From positions 78,987-142,986 of the forward strand of contig JAJEEU010000080.1 of assembly GCA_022820825.1 (NCBI GenBank): a stretch of 64,000 nt of DNA, in the 5' to 3' direction. The DNA comes from Vicinamibacteria bacterium (lineage in GTDB: Bacteria > Acidobacteriota > Vicinamibacteria > Vicinamibacterales > UBA8438). Positions 1 through 7,335 of this stretch are shown here, piece by piece. A program made the translations under genes and the position numbers. Below the pieces are notes generated by a model. The model made no database searches and was not told the origin of the DNA. It saw only the letters and a list, made by a program, of their open reading frames with translations. Every line of letters begins with the position of its first letter. The first letter of the stretch is position 1.

Positions 1-2
1 GG

Positions 3-1193
3 CCCAGCAGGAAGCGCTTCGCGCCGCGGCTGGGCGTGGCCTGGACGCCCGGCGACGGCGCCGACGTCGTCGTGCGCGGCGGCTACGGGATATTCCTCAA
101 CCAGTGGGCCTACAGCGTGCAGACCGCGTTTGCGCGCAACCTGCCGTTCTTCTATCTCAAGCAGGTCGACGTCCCGATCGAGCAGCGCGTGCCGCAACTG
201 GAAACACGCGACATCCTGACGGCGGACGCCACGGGCACCATCGGCGGCTCGATCATGGACTACGACTACCAGGTGGAATACACGCAGACGTGGAGCGGCG
301 GTGTGCAGGCCGAGCTGCTCCCGGGCACGGCGTTCGAGGTGTTCTACATGGGGTCGTACACGATCGGGGCGGACAACTCGACGATCCACAACGTGCCCCG
401 GCCCGGACCCGGACCGCTGGCGCCGCGCCGCGCCGTGCCGGAGCTTGCCGGCATCCGCGCGATACGCTTCGACGGCAAGTCGATCTACCACGCCGTGACG
501 TTCAAGGCGGTGCGCCGGCTGCGCGAGGGCGTCTCGTTCGACGTCGCCTACACGCTGTCGCGGTCGCGCGACGACGCCTCGAGCCCGGGCGCCACCGCGT
601 TCGAGGCCAACGTGCCGCAGGACGTGCGCAACATCTTCCCGGGCGAGAACGCGCTCTCCAGCTTCGACCGCCGCCACCAGTTCGTGGGCAGCGGCACGTA
701 CGAGCTGCCGTTCCTGCGCGGCCGCGGCGGCTGGCTGGAGGGTGCGCTCGGCAACTGGCGTCTGACCGGTGTCGTGATGCTGCAGTCGGGCGCGCCGTTC
801 ACGGTGAATCTGACCGAGGATCGCGCGAACATCGGCGCCGGACCGGCCCAGCGCCCCGATCTCCTCCGGGATCCCAATCTGCCCCGCGGAGAGCGGACCG
901 CCGATCGCTGGTTCGACACCGCGGCGTTCGCGCTGCAGGCGCCGTTCACCTTCGGCAGCGCCGGACGCAACCCGGTGTTCGCCCCGGGGCTGGCGAACGT
1001 CGACGTGGCGGTGCACAAGCACTGGTACCTGGAAGGCGGCGGGGAGCTGGAATTCCGTTGGGAGGTGTTCAACCTGCTCAACCGCGCCAACTTCGACGTC
1101 CCGAACCGCTTCTTCGGCTCGCCGAACTTCGGCCGCATCTTCAGCGCCGGCACGGCCCGCGAGATGCAGTTCGGCCTGCGCTACAGGTTTTAG
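3..1193 (+). CDS. TonB-dependent receptor, C-terminal part (5' end outside window)
   Basis: The frame is open from the first bases, so this is the 3' part of a longer gene. A GTG at 36 is only an internal valine in the stretch RFAPRLGVAWTP. The product looks like the last 15-20 strands of an Oar/CarboxypepD_reg-type TonB-dependent outer-membrane receptor: alternating aromatic strands, a 'VFNLLNRANFD' segment and a final strand ending in LRYRF with C-terminal phenylalanine, the usual BamA recognition end. The family forms 22-stranded barrels that import large ligands using TonB energy. The N-terminal plug and carboxypeptidase-like domain would lie upstream. The substrate cannot be told from this fragment. 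Confidence 0.88.
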   Translation, partial: PSRKRFAPRLGVAWTPGDGADVVVRGGYGIFLNQWAYSVQTAFARNLPFFYLKQVDVPIEQRVPQLETRDILTADATGTIGGSIMDYDYQVEYTQTWSGGVQAELLPGTAFEVFYMGSYTIGADNSTIHNVPRPGPGPLAPRRAVPELAGIRAIRFDGKSIYHAVTFKAVRRLREGVSFDVAYTLSRSRDDASSPGATAFEANVPQDVRNIFPGENALSSFDRRHQFVGSGTYELPFLRGRGGWLEGALGNWRLTGVVMLQSGAPFTVNLTEDRANIGAGPAQRPDLLRDPNLPRGERTADRWFDTAAFALQAPFTFGSAGRNPVFAPGLANVDVAVHKHWYLEGGGELEFRWEVFNLLNRANFDVPNRFFGSPNFGRIFSAGTAREMQFGLRYRF

Positions 1194-1300
1194 GAAGAAC
1201 GTTGCGGCGAGAAAGGCCATAATTTCGTACGGCCAAGAAGCGAAGGAGAATTTCGGTGAGCGTGACCCGACACCAAAGCGCCAAGGCAACGGAATAGAGC

Positions 1301-1561
1301 ATGTCGGAAACCCGTTGGGAGACTCCTGGTCGGCGTAAGTCTGAGGTGCTTCACTACGCCGTCCGCGACGTACCGAGGCTAACGCTTTCGAAGCGACCGT
1401 CTGCTTCGCCCCCCAAGCACGATCCTGACAAGGAGTACCACTTCAGATATCGGGCCAAGAAGCACAGGTCGCTGCCCCATGTCGTCAAGTTCTCGGGAGG
1501 CCGCTCGAGCGGCATGCTGCTGTTTACGCTGCTGGAGAACGGACTACTCAGCCTGAAGTGA
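1301..1561 (+). pseudogene. PP-loop ATPase / PAPS reductase-like N-terminal fragment
   Basis: An 86-codon frame whose last 30 residues, around PHVVKFSGGRSSGMLLF, carry the SGGxxSG nucleotide-binding loop of the adenine alpha-hydrolase (PP-loop) superfamily, as in PAPS reductase and DndC-like proteins. Those proteins need 200-400 further residues, including the rest of the Rossmann fold; here a TGA follows about 13 residues after the loop. The fragment is therefore best read as a 5' remnant cut by a deletion or frameshift. It lies 40 bp before an eroded HicB-like gene in a stretch whose codon use is less GC-skewed than its neighbours. The superfamily call rests on one motif. Confidence 0.5.
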
Positions 1562-1602
1562 CGAGAACCTAACTTGAAGAGGAGATTCTACGGAACGTTC
1601 TT

Positions 1603-1866
1603 GTGGGTGTAGCGAACGAGTTCGGCGAGTGCGGCGACCTAGATGAGTTGGAGAGTTTCGTGGAAGCAATGCTCGCGCGGGTGCAGGGTGGCGGCGCGGA
1701 CATCGCCGAAGTGCCTGCGCTTCCGGGTTGCATGGCCCACGGCGACAGCCAGGAGGATGCGCTGAAGAGCGTTAACGACGCGATGCAGCTTTGGATCGAG
1801 ACAGCGAAGACGAACCTCGCCACGATCTTGGAGCAACGCGACATCGCCAATGTCAGAAGCCTGTGA
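1603..1866 (+). pseudogene. HicB-like antitoxin, probably eroded
   Basis: The middle of this 87-residue frame (VPALPGCMAHGDSQEDALKS, then AMQLWIETA) matches the core of HicB-family antitoxins, with the hallmark PALPGC turn and the following helix. The residues before it do not look like the usual first strands of the partial RNase H fold, and the C-terminus (ATILEQRDIANVRSL) does not look like the family tail. It starts at GTG with only a distant purine run, and no HicA toxin (a short double-stranded-RNA-binding-like protein) lies on either side. It is either a degenerate antitoxin or a distant orphan homologue. Confidence 0.5.
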
Positions 1867-1881
1867 GACTCGAGGTCCACA

Positions 1882-2202
1882 GTGGGAGTCATCGGTCGCA
1901 TCCGGGCCAAGATCCAGCAAGGTCGGTTCGAGTTCTCGCAACATGCGACGGACCGGGCAATCATCCGCGACATTCGCGTACGCGAGCTTCGAGAGGCCAT
2001 GCAAGAGGCTGAACTCGTTGAGAGCTACCCGGAGGACAAGTACGGGCCGAGCTACCTCGTTCTCGGATTCACGGATTCGGGACGGCCGTTGCATGTGCAT
2101 TGCAGCCATCCTTCGCGACCGCTCATCAAGATCATTACGCTCTACGAGCCGTCGCCGTCCATCTGGGTCGATTTCAAGTACAGGAGGAACACCCATGAGT
2201 GA
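1882..2202 (+). CDS. DUF4258 domain protein, putative toxin of a TA pair
   Basis: A 106-residue protein with the DUF4258 pattern: an N-terminal helix ending in FSQHATDRAIIRDI, a helix that places LREAM before a charged turn (ESYPEDKYGPSYLVLGF), then beta strands with RPLHVHCS and IITLYEPSPSIW. Family members are small RelE-like-fold proteins usually encoded just before a YgiT/MqsA-like antitoxin, as here. The GTG start gives the normal family length. The stop overlaps the next start by 8 bp, so the two genes are translationally coupled. Ribonuclease activity is inferred from the fold and the context and is not shown. Confidence 0.72.
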   Translation: MGVIGRIRAKIQQGRFEFSQHATDRAIIRDIRVRELREAMQEAELVESYPEDKYGPSYLVLGFTDSGRPLHVHCSHPSRPLIKIITLYEPSPSIWVDFKYRRNTHE

Positions 2203-2422
2203 CGAAGGGGTTTGGGAAGAATCGTTCGTCGAGACGCTGGTTTCGTACCCTGTCGAGGTCGAGGGGCAACTCATACTGGTACAGAACGTTCCGGCTCGCG
2301 TTAACGTCGAGACCGGAGAGCGGCTGTTCTCGCCGGAGACGGTGGAGCATCTTCGGGAGATCGTCAGGGAAGGGCGGCGGCCTGTGAGGACTGTTGAGAC
2401 GCCGGTGTACGAGTACGCCTGA
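2195..2422 (+). CDS. YgiT/MqsA-like antitoxin lacking zinc cysteines
   Basis: A 75-residue protein. The ATG has a perfect AGGAGG at 2182-2187, 7 nt upstream, and overlaps the DUF4258 gene. The segment from ETLVSYPVEVEG through NVPARVNVETGERLFSPETV corresponds to the N-terminal zinc-finger domain of YgiT-type antitoxins, where relatives have two CxxC pairs. Here the first pair is absent and the second is replaced by NVETG, so no cysteine remains. The usual C-terminal DNA-binding HTH domain is also missing. It probably neutralises the upstream DUF4258 protein without zinc and without binding DNA through an HTH. Confidence 0.66.
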   Translation: MSDEGVWEESFVETLVSYPVEVEGQLILVQNVPARVNVETGERLFSPETVEHLREIVREGRRPVRTVETPVYEYA

Positions 2423-2435
2423 TTGACGATGAAGC

Positions 2436-2463
2436 ACCGGTTCGATCCCGGTCTGAATTTCCA
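2436..2463 (+). other. tRNA 3'-end-like fragment, possible att site
   Basis: A perfect 5-bp T-stem (ACCGG with CCGGT) encloses the loop TTCGATC. It is followed by seven bases in the acceptor-strand position (CTGAATT), one base and then CCA. No matching 5' acceptor strand (AATTCAG), D-arm or anticodon arm lies upstream, so this is not an intact tRNA. A tRNA 3' end next to toxin-antitoxin remnants is the usual scar of a tRNA-targeting integrase. Chance resemblance cannot be excluded. Confidence 0.4.
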
Positions 2464-2586
2464 GCGGCAGGCCCTGGAAGCGGTCTGCGATCTCATGTCG
2501 GCTGTCGCCGCGGCCTCGTCGGGTTAGGATTCGGTGGCCGCCGCCGGTGGAGCGCACCGGCGCGCGATGCCAGGGAGGAAAACAGG

Positions 2587-3021
2587 ATGCGAAGAGGTCT
2601 GCCGGTAGTCGTCGCGGGAGTGCTCCTGGTTGCGGTCGGGGCGCCGGCGCAGGAAACCGGGATCGTGCCCGTCGCGACGGTGAGGCAACTCTGCGAGGGG
2701 ATGATCACCTCGTCGTCGGACGCGCTCTTCAACGTGGGCCGGGAGGCGCCGGACGATGACGACGACTGGCGCGCCGTGCTGCACAACGCGCTCATGCTGG
2801 CCGAAGCCGGCAACCTGCTCATGCTGGAAGGCCGCGCGCGCGACGACGGCGAGTGGATGACGATGTCGCGGGCGCTGGTGGACGCCGGGATCACCGCCGT
2901 CAGGGCGGTCGAGGTGCGGGACGTGGACGCGCTGCTCGGCGCCGGCGACGAGATCGTGGTGGCGTGCGAGACGTGCCACGTACCGTACCGCGACGGGGGG
3001 CTCTCGATGCCGGTGCGATGA
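2587..3021 (+). CDS. Exported c-type cytochrome-like protein
   Basis: A 144-residue protein with a signal peptide (cleavage near PAQE, about residue 22). It is mostly helical and has one CxxCH haem-attachment motif very near the C-terminus (ACETCHVPYRDGG). A single C-terminal CxxCH after a helical bundle recalls class II (cytochrome c'-like) architecture. Covalent haem would be attached in the periplasm, by the Ccm system encoded at 17.5-24.9 kb. The start has a good ribosome-binding site (GGAGG about 9 nt upstream). Its stop overlaps the next start (ATGA), so it is co-transcribed with the methyltransferase-like gene. The electron partner is unknown. Confidence 0.75.
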   Translation: MRRGLPVVVAGVLLVAVGAPAQETGIVPVATVRQLCEGMITSSSDALFNVGREAPDDDDDWRAVLHNALMLAEAGNLLMLEGRARDDGEWMTMSRALVDAGITAVRAVEVRDVDALLGAGDEIVVACETCHVPYRDGGLSMPVR

Positions 3022-3887
3022 GCCGGTTCACCATCTGGCGCGCCATGCTGCAACGGAACCGCTGCGACGGCCGCCGCCTCTGCGTCCTGGCGGCCCTGGT
3101 CACGCTGGGCGCGGCTGCGCCGCACCTGTCGGCGCAGGACCCTCCCGGCCAGCTCGTGCCGGAGGTCGGACGGGAGGGCAAGGACGTGGTCTGGGTGCCC
3201 TCGCCCGACCCGCTCGTGGACAAGATGCTGGAGCTGGGCGGCGTGACGGAGCGGGACGTGTTGATGGATCTCGGCTCCGGCGACGGGCGGCTGGTGATCG
3301 CGGCGGCGACGCGCGGGGCGCGTGCGGTCGGGATCGAGTACGACGCCGAGATGGTCGAGCTGTCACGCGCCAACGCCGCGGCGGCCGGGGTGGGCGATCG
3401 CGCGACGTTCGTCAGCGCCGACCTGTTCGAGACCGACCTGTCGCCGGCCACCATCATCACGATGTTCCTGCTGCCGGAGCTCAACATGCGGCTGCGCCCG
3501 AAGCTGCTGGAGCTCGCGCCCGGCACGCGCATCGTGTCGAACACCTGGGACATGGAGGACTGGGCCGCGGACGTCACGGAAGTGATCGATCCGTGCCCCG
3601 GTTTCTGCACGGCGCTGCTCTGGATAGTTCCGGCCCGCGTGGCCGGCACTTGGCGGCTGGACGACGGCGAGCTGGTCCTGGAGCAGCAGTTCCAGGTGGT
3701 CAGCGGAACGCTGCGGAATGCATCCGGAACGACGGCGATCGAGGACGGCCGGCTGCGGGGCGCGGAGCTCACGTTCCGGGCGGGCGGCGCCAGCTATACG
3801 GGACGCGTGCGGGGCGACCGCGTGGCGGGCGACGCCGACGACGGCACGCGGCGCTTCGGCTGGCACGCGCGCCGGACCGCCCCGTAG
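3018..3887 (+). CDS. SAM-dependent methyltransferase-like protein with signal peptide
   Basis: A 289-residue protein, translationally coupled (ATGA) to the cytochrome gene. After an N-terminal hydrophobic segment ending at LSAQD (about residue 43) comes a class I Rossmann methyltransferase core: motif I DLGSGDGRL, an acidic residue at the end of strand 2 (GIEYD) and a motif near SADLFETDL. The last 80 residues are beta-rich. The enzyme family uses cytosolic SAM, so an apparent export signal is odd: either the segment is a membrane anchor with a cytoplasmic catalytic domain, or the fold is used differently. The substrate is unknown. Confidence 0.7.
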   Translation: MSRFTIWRAMLQRNRCDGRRLCVLAALVTLGAAAPHLSAQDPPGQLVPEVGREGKDVVWVPSPDPLVDKMLELGGVTERDVLMDLGSGDGRLVIAAATRGARAVGIEYDAEMVELSRANAAAAGVGDRATFVSADLFETDLSPATIITMFLLPELNMRLRPKLLELAPGTRIVSNTWDMEDWAADVTEVIDPCPGFCTALLWIVPARVAGTWRLDDGELVLEQQFQVVSGTLRNASGTTAIEDGRLRGAELTFRAGGASYTGRVRGDRVAGDADDGTRRFGWHARRTAP

Positions 3888-3899
3888 CCGCTGCCTGCC

Positions 3900-5522
3900 T
3901 CAGACATCCCGCAGTATCTCGCGCGCCGCATTGCGCCCGCAGGCGCCCATCACGCCGCCGCCGGGATGGCTGGCCGCGCCGCACAGGTACAGTCCGGCGA
4001 CCGGCGTGCGGTGGTCGGCCCAGCCGGGCACGGGCCGCAGGAAGAAGAGCTGGTTCAGGCTCATCGCGCCCTGCATGATGTTGCCGCCGGTCAGGCCGAA
4101 CCTGCGCTCCAGGTCCACCGGGCTCAGCACCTGGCGGTGCTCCACGGCGTCCGGCACGTTCGGCGCGTAGCGCGCGAGCAGGGCGATGCAGCGGTCGGCG
4201 AAGGTCTCCTTGATGTCGTCCCAGTTGTCTCCGTCCGCCAGCCTGTACGGCGCGTACTGCACGAAGATGGACATCAGGTGCTTGCCGGCGGGAGCGATCG
4301 TGGCGTCGAGGCTCGTGGGCAGCGTGATCTCGAGCACCGGCTCGCTGCTCGGCCGGCCGGCGGCGGCCTCGGCGTACGCCCGCTCCACGTAGTCGAGCGT
4401 TTCGCCGATGTGGATCGTGCCGCGGTGGTGCGGTCCCACTCCCGGCGACGGGAGACAGGTGAAACGCGGTGGCTCCGCGAGCGCGACGTTGATCTTGGCG
4501 GATGCCGATGAGTAGTCGATCCGCGACACGGCATCCAGGAAGGCGCCGGGCAGGTCGCCGCGGTCGAGCAGCTTGCGGAACGTGACGTTCGCGTCGGCGC
4601 TGGACGCGACCACCGGGGCCTCGACAGTGGACCCGTCCGCCAGGACCACGCCGCGCGCCCGGCGGTTGACCGTGGCGATCCGGCTCACTTCCGCCTCGCG
4701 GCGGATGTCGACACCCAGCCCCGTGCAGACCGCTTCCAGCGCGTCGGCCAGCCCGCCCATGCCGCCCCGCACGTAGCCCCACACGCCGCGCGCCCCGCCG
4801 GCCCGGCCCATTGCATGGTGCAGCAGGACGCAGGCGGTGCCGGGCGTGGAGGGCGCTGCGAACGCGCCGATGACGGCGTCGGTGGCGAGCGTCGCGCGCA
4901 GCGCCTCGGTTTCGAACCAGCGCTCGAGGATCGGCCGCGCCGCGCCTGTCAGCAGCTCGATTGCCGCGGGCAGATCGGTTCCGAGGCGACTCATCCGGCG
5001 GCAGAGCGTCCACAGGCCGGCGGCGTTGCGCAGCCCCGCCGGCGCGGCTGCCCGGCGCCCGCCGGTGCGCGGCAACAGGTTCGGCGCCGTGTCGGCCACG
5101 ACCGGTTCGAGCACGTCGGCGACGCGGTCGAGAAAGGCGCCGTAGCGCGGAAACGCTGCCGCGTCGCGCCGGCTGAACGCGGCGATGGCGCGCTGGTTGG
5201 CGGCGGCGTCCGGGCCGAGCAGCAGGTGCCGTCCGTCGGCGAGCGGCGTGAACGATGCAGGATCGCGGGGCAGGATGGTCAGGCCGTGCTGCTTCAGCCG
5301 CAGCTCGCGGACGATCTCCGGCAGCAGCAGGCTGATGACGTACGCGCCCGTCGAAACCCTGTACCCCGGCCAGAGCGGCTCGGTCGCGGCGCAGCCGCCG
5401 AGCACGTGCCGCCGTTCGAGAACGCACACCGACCTGCCGGCCTGCGCGAGATAGGCGGCGGCGATCAGACCATTGTGTCCGCCGCCGAGGACGATGCAGT
5501 CGTACGCGCGGTTCTGCCGCAT
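3900..5522 (-). CDS. NAD(P)/FAD-dependent oxidoreductase, phytoene desaturase/PYROXD2-like
   Basis: A 540-residue flavoprotein. An N-terminal dinucleotide-binding motif (VLGGGHNGLIAAAYLAQAG, then an acidic end in VLERR) binds the ADP part of FAD, followed by GGCAATE as in phytoene desaturases and PYROXD2. The C-terminal FAD motif GLYLCGAASHPGGGVMGACG is also typical. No signal peptide, so it should be cytoplasmic. The gene stands alone, divergent from the M16 protease operon. No carotenoid gene lies beside it, so the substrate is open; carotenoid-type desaturation is only one possibility. Confidence 0.82.
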   Translation of the reverse strand: MRQNRAYDCIVLGGGHNGLIAAAYLAQAGRSVCVLERRHVLGGCAATEPLWPGYRVSTGAYVISLLLPEIVRELRLKQHGLTILPRDPASFTPLADGRHLLLGPDAAANQRAIAAFSRRDAAAFPRYGAFLDRVADVLEPVVADTAPNLLPRTGGRRAAAPAGLRNAAGLWTLCRRMSRLGTDLPAAIELLTGAARPILERWFETEALRATLATDAVIGAFAAPSTPGTACVLLHHAMGRAGGARGVWGYVRGGMGGLADALEAVCTGLGVDIRREAEVSRIATVNRRARGVVLADGSTVEAPVVASSADANVTFRKLLDRGDLPGAFLDAVSRIDYSSASAKINVALAEPPRFTCLPSPGVGPHHRGTIHIGETLDYVERAYAEAAAGRPSSEPVLEITLPTSLDATIAPAGKHLMSIFVQYAPYRLADGDNWDDIKETFADRCIALLARYAPNVPDAVEHRQVLSPVDLERRFGLTGGNIMQGAMSLNQLFFLRPVPGWADHRTPVAGLYLCGAASHPGGGVMGACGRNAAREILRDV

Positions 5523-5530
5523 GGCGCGCG

Positions 5531-5553
5531 GGGCTTTCGCCGCAGGCTGCTAG
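5531..5553 (+). repeat. Fragment of stop-codon palindrome family
   Basis: Matches one arm of the inverted-repeat family seen in full at 14209, 25108 and 53089: GGGCTTTCGCCGCAGGCTGC followed by TAG. Only one arm is present. It lies between two divergent genes, and its terminal TAG forms part of a possible -10 box (TAGTAT, 5551-5556) for the M16 operon. Confidence 0.55.
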
Positions 5554-5595
5554 TATGCGACACTCGCAAGACGTACTGCTGCACCGAGGCGCACC

Positions 5596-7335
5596 ATGAA
5601 CATGGTTTCAATCCAACGTATCGCCCTGTGCGTGCTTCTGCTCCTGCCCGCCGCCGTCGCCGGACAGGAGGTGCGCGTCGTCGAGCACGAGCTCGACAAC
5701 GGGATGACGCTCCTGCTCGTGCCGCGGCCGGGGGATCCGAACGTGGCCGCCGGATGGGTCGCCAGGGTCGGCTCGGTGAACGAGCGGCCCGGCATCACCG
5801 GCGTTGCGCATCTCTTCGAGCACATGATGTTCAAGGGGACGCACACGATCGGGACGACCGACATCGAGCAGGATCTGCAGATCATCGCCGAGCTCGACGC
5901 GCTCAAGGAGGAGATCCGGGTCGAGGAAGCGCTGCTGATCGAACGGCACCGGCTGGGCGCGATCGACGACCCGCAGGACCCCGCTGAACGGTCTTCCCGC
6001 CACCAGCAACTGCTCGAAGATTTCGACGCGCTGCTCGCACGGCAGAGCGAGCTGCTGATCAAGGAGGACTTCAGCCGCGTCTACACCGGGCAGGGCGCGT
6101 CCGGCATGAACGCCGGCACGAGCTACGACTTCACGATCTACTTCGTCAACGTCCCCGCCAACAAGCTCGAGCTGTGGTTCTGGATGGAGGCGGACCGGCT
6201 GCTGAACCCGGTCTTCCGCGAGTTCTACGCGGAGCGCGACGTGGTGCACGAGGAGCGCCGGCTGCGCACCGACAGCACGCCCATCGGCAGGTTCCAGGAG
6301 CAGTTCGACGCGATGTTCTGGGACTCGTCGCCGTACGGCTGGCCCGTGGTGGGCTGGCCGTCCGACATCGAGGGGATCACGCGCGAGGAGGCGCTGGCGT
6401 TCTTCGACGTGTTCTACGCACCGAACAACATCGCCGCCGCGCTGGTCGGCGACTTCGACCCGGACGAGGCGATCGCGCTGGCCGAGCGCTACTTCGGGCG
6501 CCTTTCGCGCGGGGCGCGCGACCCGGCGCCGCCGCGGACGCGCGAGATGCCGCAGCAGGCCGAAAAGCGCATGGTGGCGCACGCCGAGACCAACCCCCAG
6601 GTTGCAATCCGCTACCACTCCGTGCCGGACGGGCACGTGGACGAGCCGGCGCTGGTGGTGCTGGGCCAGTTGCTGAACGGCCGCACCGGGCGCCTCTACA
6701 AGGCCCTGGTGGAGGAGCAGGAGGTGGCTACGGCCGCGTCCGGCGGGCAGGCCGGCTTCAAGTACGAGGGGATGTTCCAACTGCGCGGGACGGCCAGGCA
6801 GGGCCGCACCCCGGAGGAGGTGGAGCAGGCCATCTACGCCGAGCTGGAGCGGCTCAAGACCGAGCCGGTCGGCGACCGGGAGCTGCAGAAGGTGAAGAAC
6901 CAGAACGCCGCCGGCACCTTCCGCGACCTGGAGGGGAACTTCCAGCTCATGATGCAGTTGCTGATCCGCGAGAACACCCGCGGTTGGGAGACGATAAACA
7001 CGGATCCGCCGCTGTACGATGCGGTCACGGCCGAGGACGTCATGCGCGTCGCGGAGAAGTACTTCACGCCCGAGGCGCGCGCCGTGGCGATCTACTACCG
7101 CAAGGGCGGCGACGCGCCGGCGGACGACCGGTTCACGGACCTCGACGACGAGGAGCGCCAGCAGGTCGAGCAGATGGCCGGGATGATCCGCCAGATGAAC
7201 AAGGAGCAGTTGGATCAGATGCTGGCCGGCGCGGACCAGATGCGCGCGCAGGTCCCGGCCGAGAGCCAGGACATGGTCGACGCGCTCGTGGAGCTGATTC
7301 AGGAACGGCTCGCAGAGCTGGGAGGCGAACAGTGA
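5596..7335 (+). CDS. M16 family zinc metalloprotease, catalytic subunit
   Basis: A 579-residue exported protein (signal peptide to about residue 23, AGQE). The inverted zinc motif HxxEH is at residues 72-76 (HLFEHMMFKG), and the downstream glutamate ligand lies in VVHEERR near 219-220. A charged helical insert of about 70 residues (about 87-158) lies between them. The usual C-terminal M16 half follows. M16 enzymes of this size pair with a non-catalytic partner, and the next gene encodes one in GTGA overlap. Likely a periplasmic oligopeptidase or processing peptidase. Confidence 0.86.
   Translation: MNMVSIQRIALCVLLLLPAAVAGQEVRVVEHELDNGMTLLLVPRPGDPNVAAGWVARVGSVNERPGITGVAHLFEHMMFKGTHTIGTTDIEQDLQIIAELDALKEEIRVEEALLIERHRLGAIDDPQDPAERSSRHQQLLEDFDALLARQSELLIKEDFSRVYTGQGASGMNAGTSYDFTIYFVNVPANKLELWFWMEADRLLNPVFREFYAERDVVHEERRLRTDSTPIGRFQEQFDAMFWDSSPYGWPVVGWPSDIEGITREEALAFFDVFYAPNNIAAALVGDFDPDEAIALAERYFGRLSRGARDPAPPRTREMPQQAEKRMVAHAETNPQVAIRYHSVPDGHVDEPALVVLGQLLNGRTGRLYKALVEEQEVATAASGGQAGFKYEGMFQLRGTARQGRTPEEVEQAIYAELERLKTEPVGDRELQKVKNQNAAGTFRDLEGNFQLMMQLLIRENTRGWETINTDPPLYDAVTAEDVMRVAEKYFTPEARAVAIYYRKGGDAPADDRFTDLDDEERQQVEQMAGMIRQMNKEQLDQMLAGADQMRAQVPAESQDMVDALVELIQERLAELGGEQ

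Noticed and set aside
1867..1881. HicA toxin beside the HicB-like gene
   Set aside because: No frame on either strand has the HicA pattern; the following gene is DUF4258.
2436..2463. Intact tRNA gene
   Set aside because: No 5' acceptor strand, D-arm or anticodon arm upstream; kept only as a fragment.
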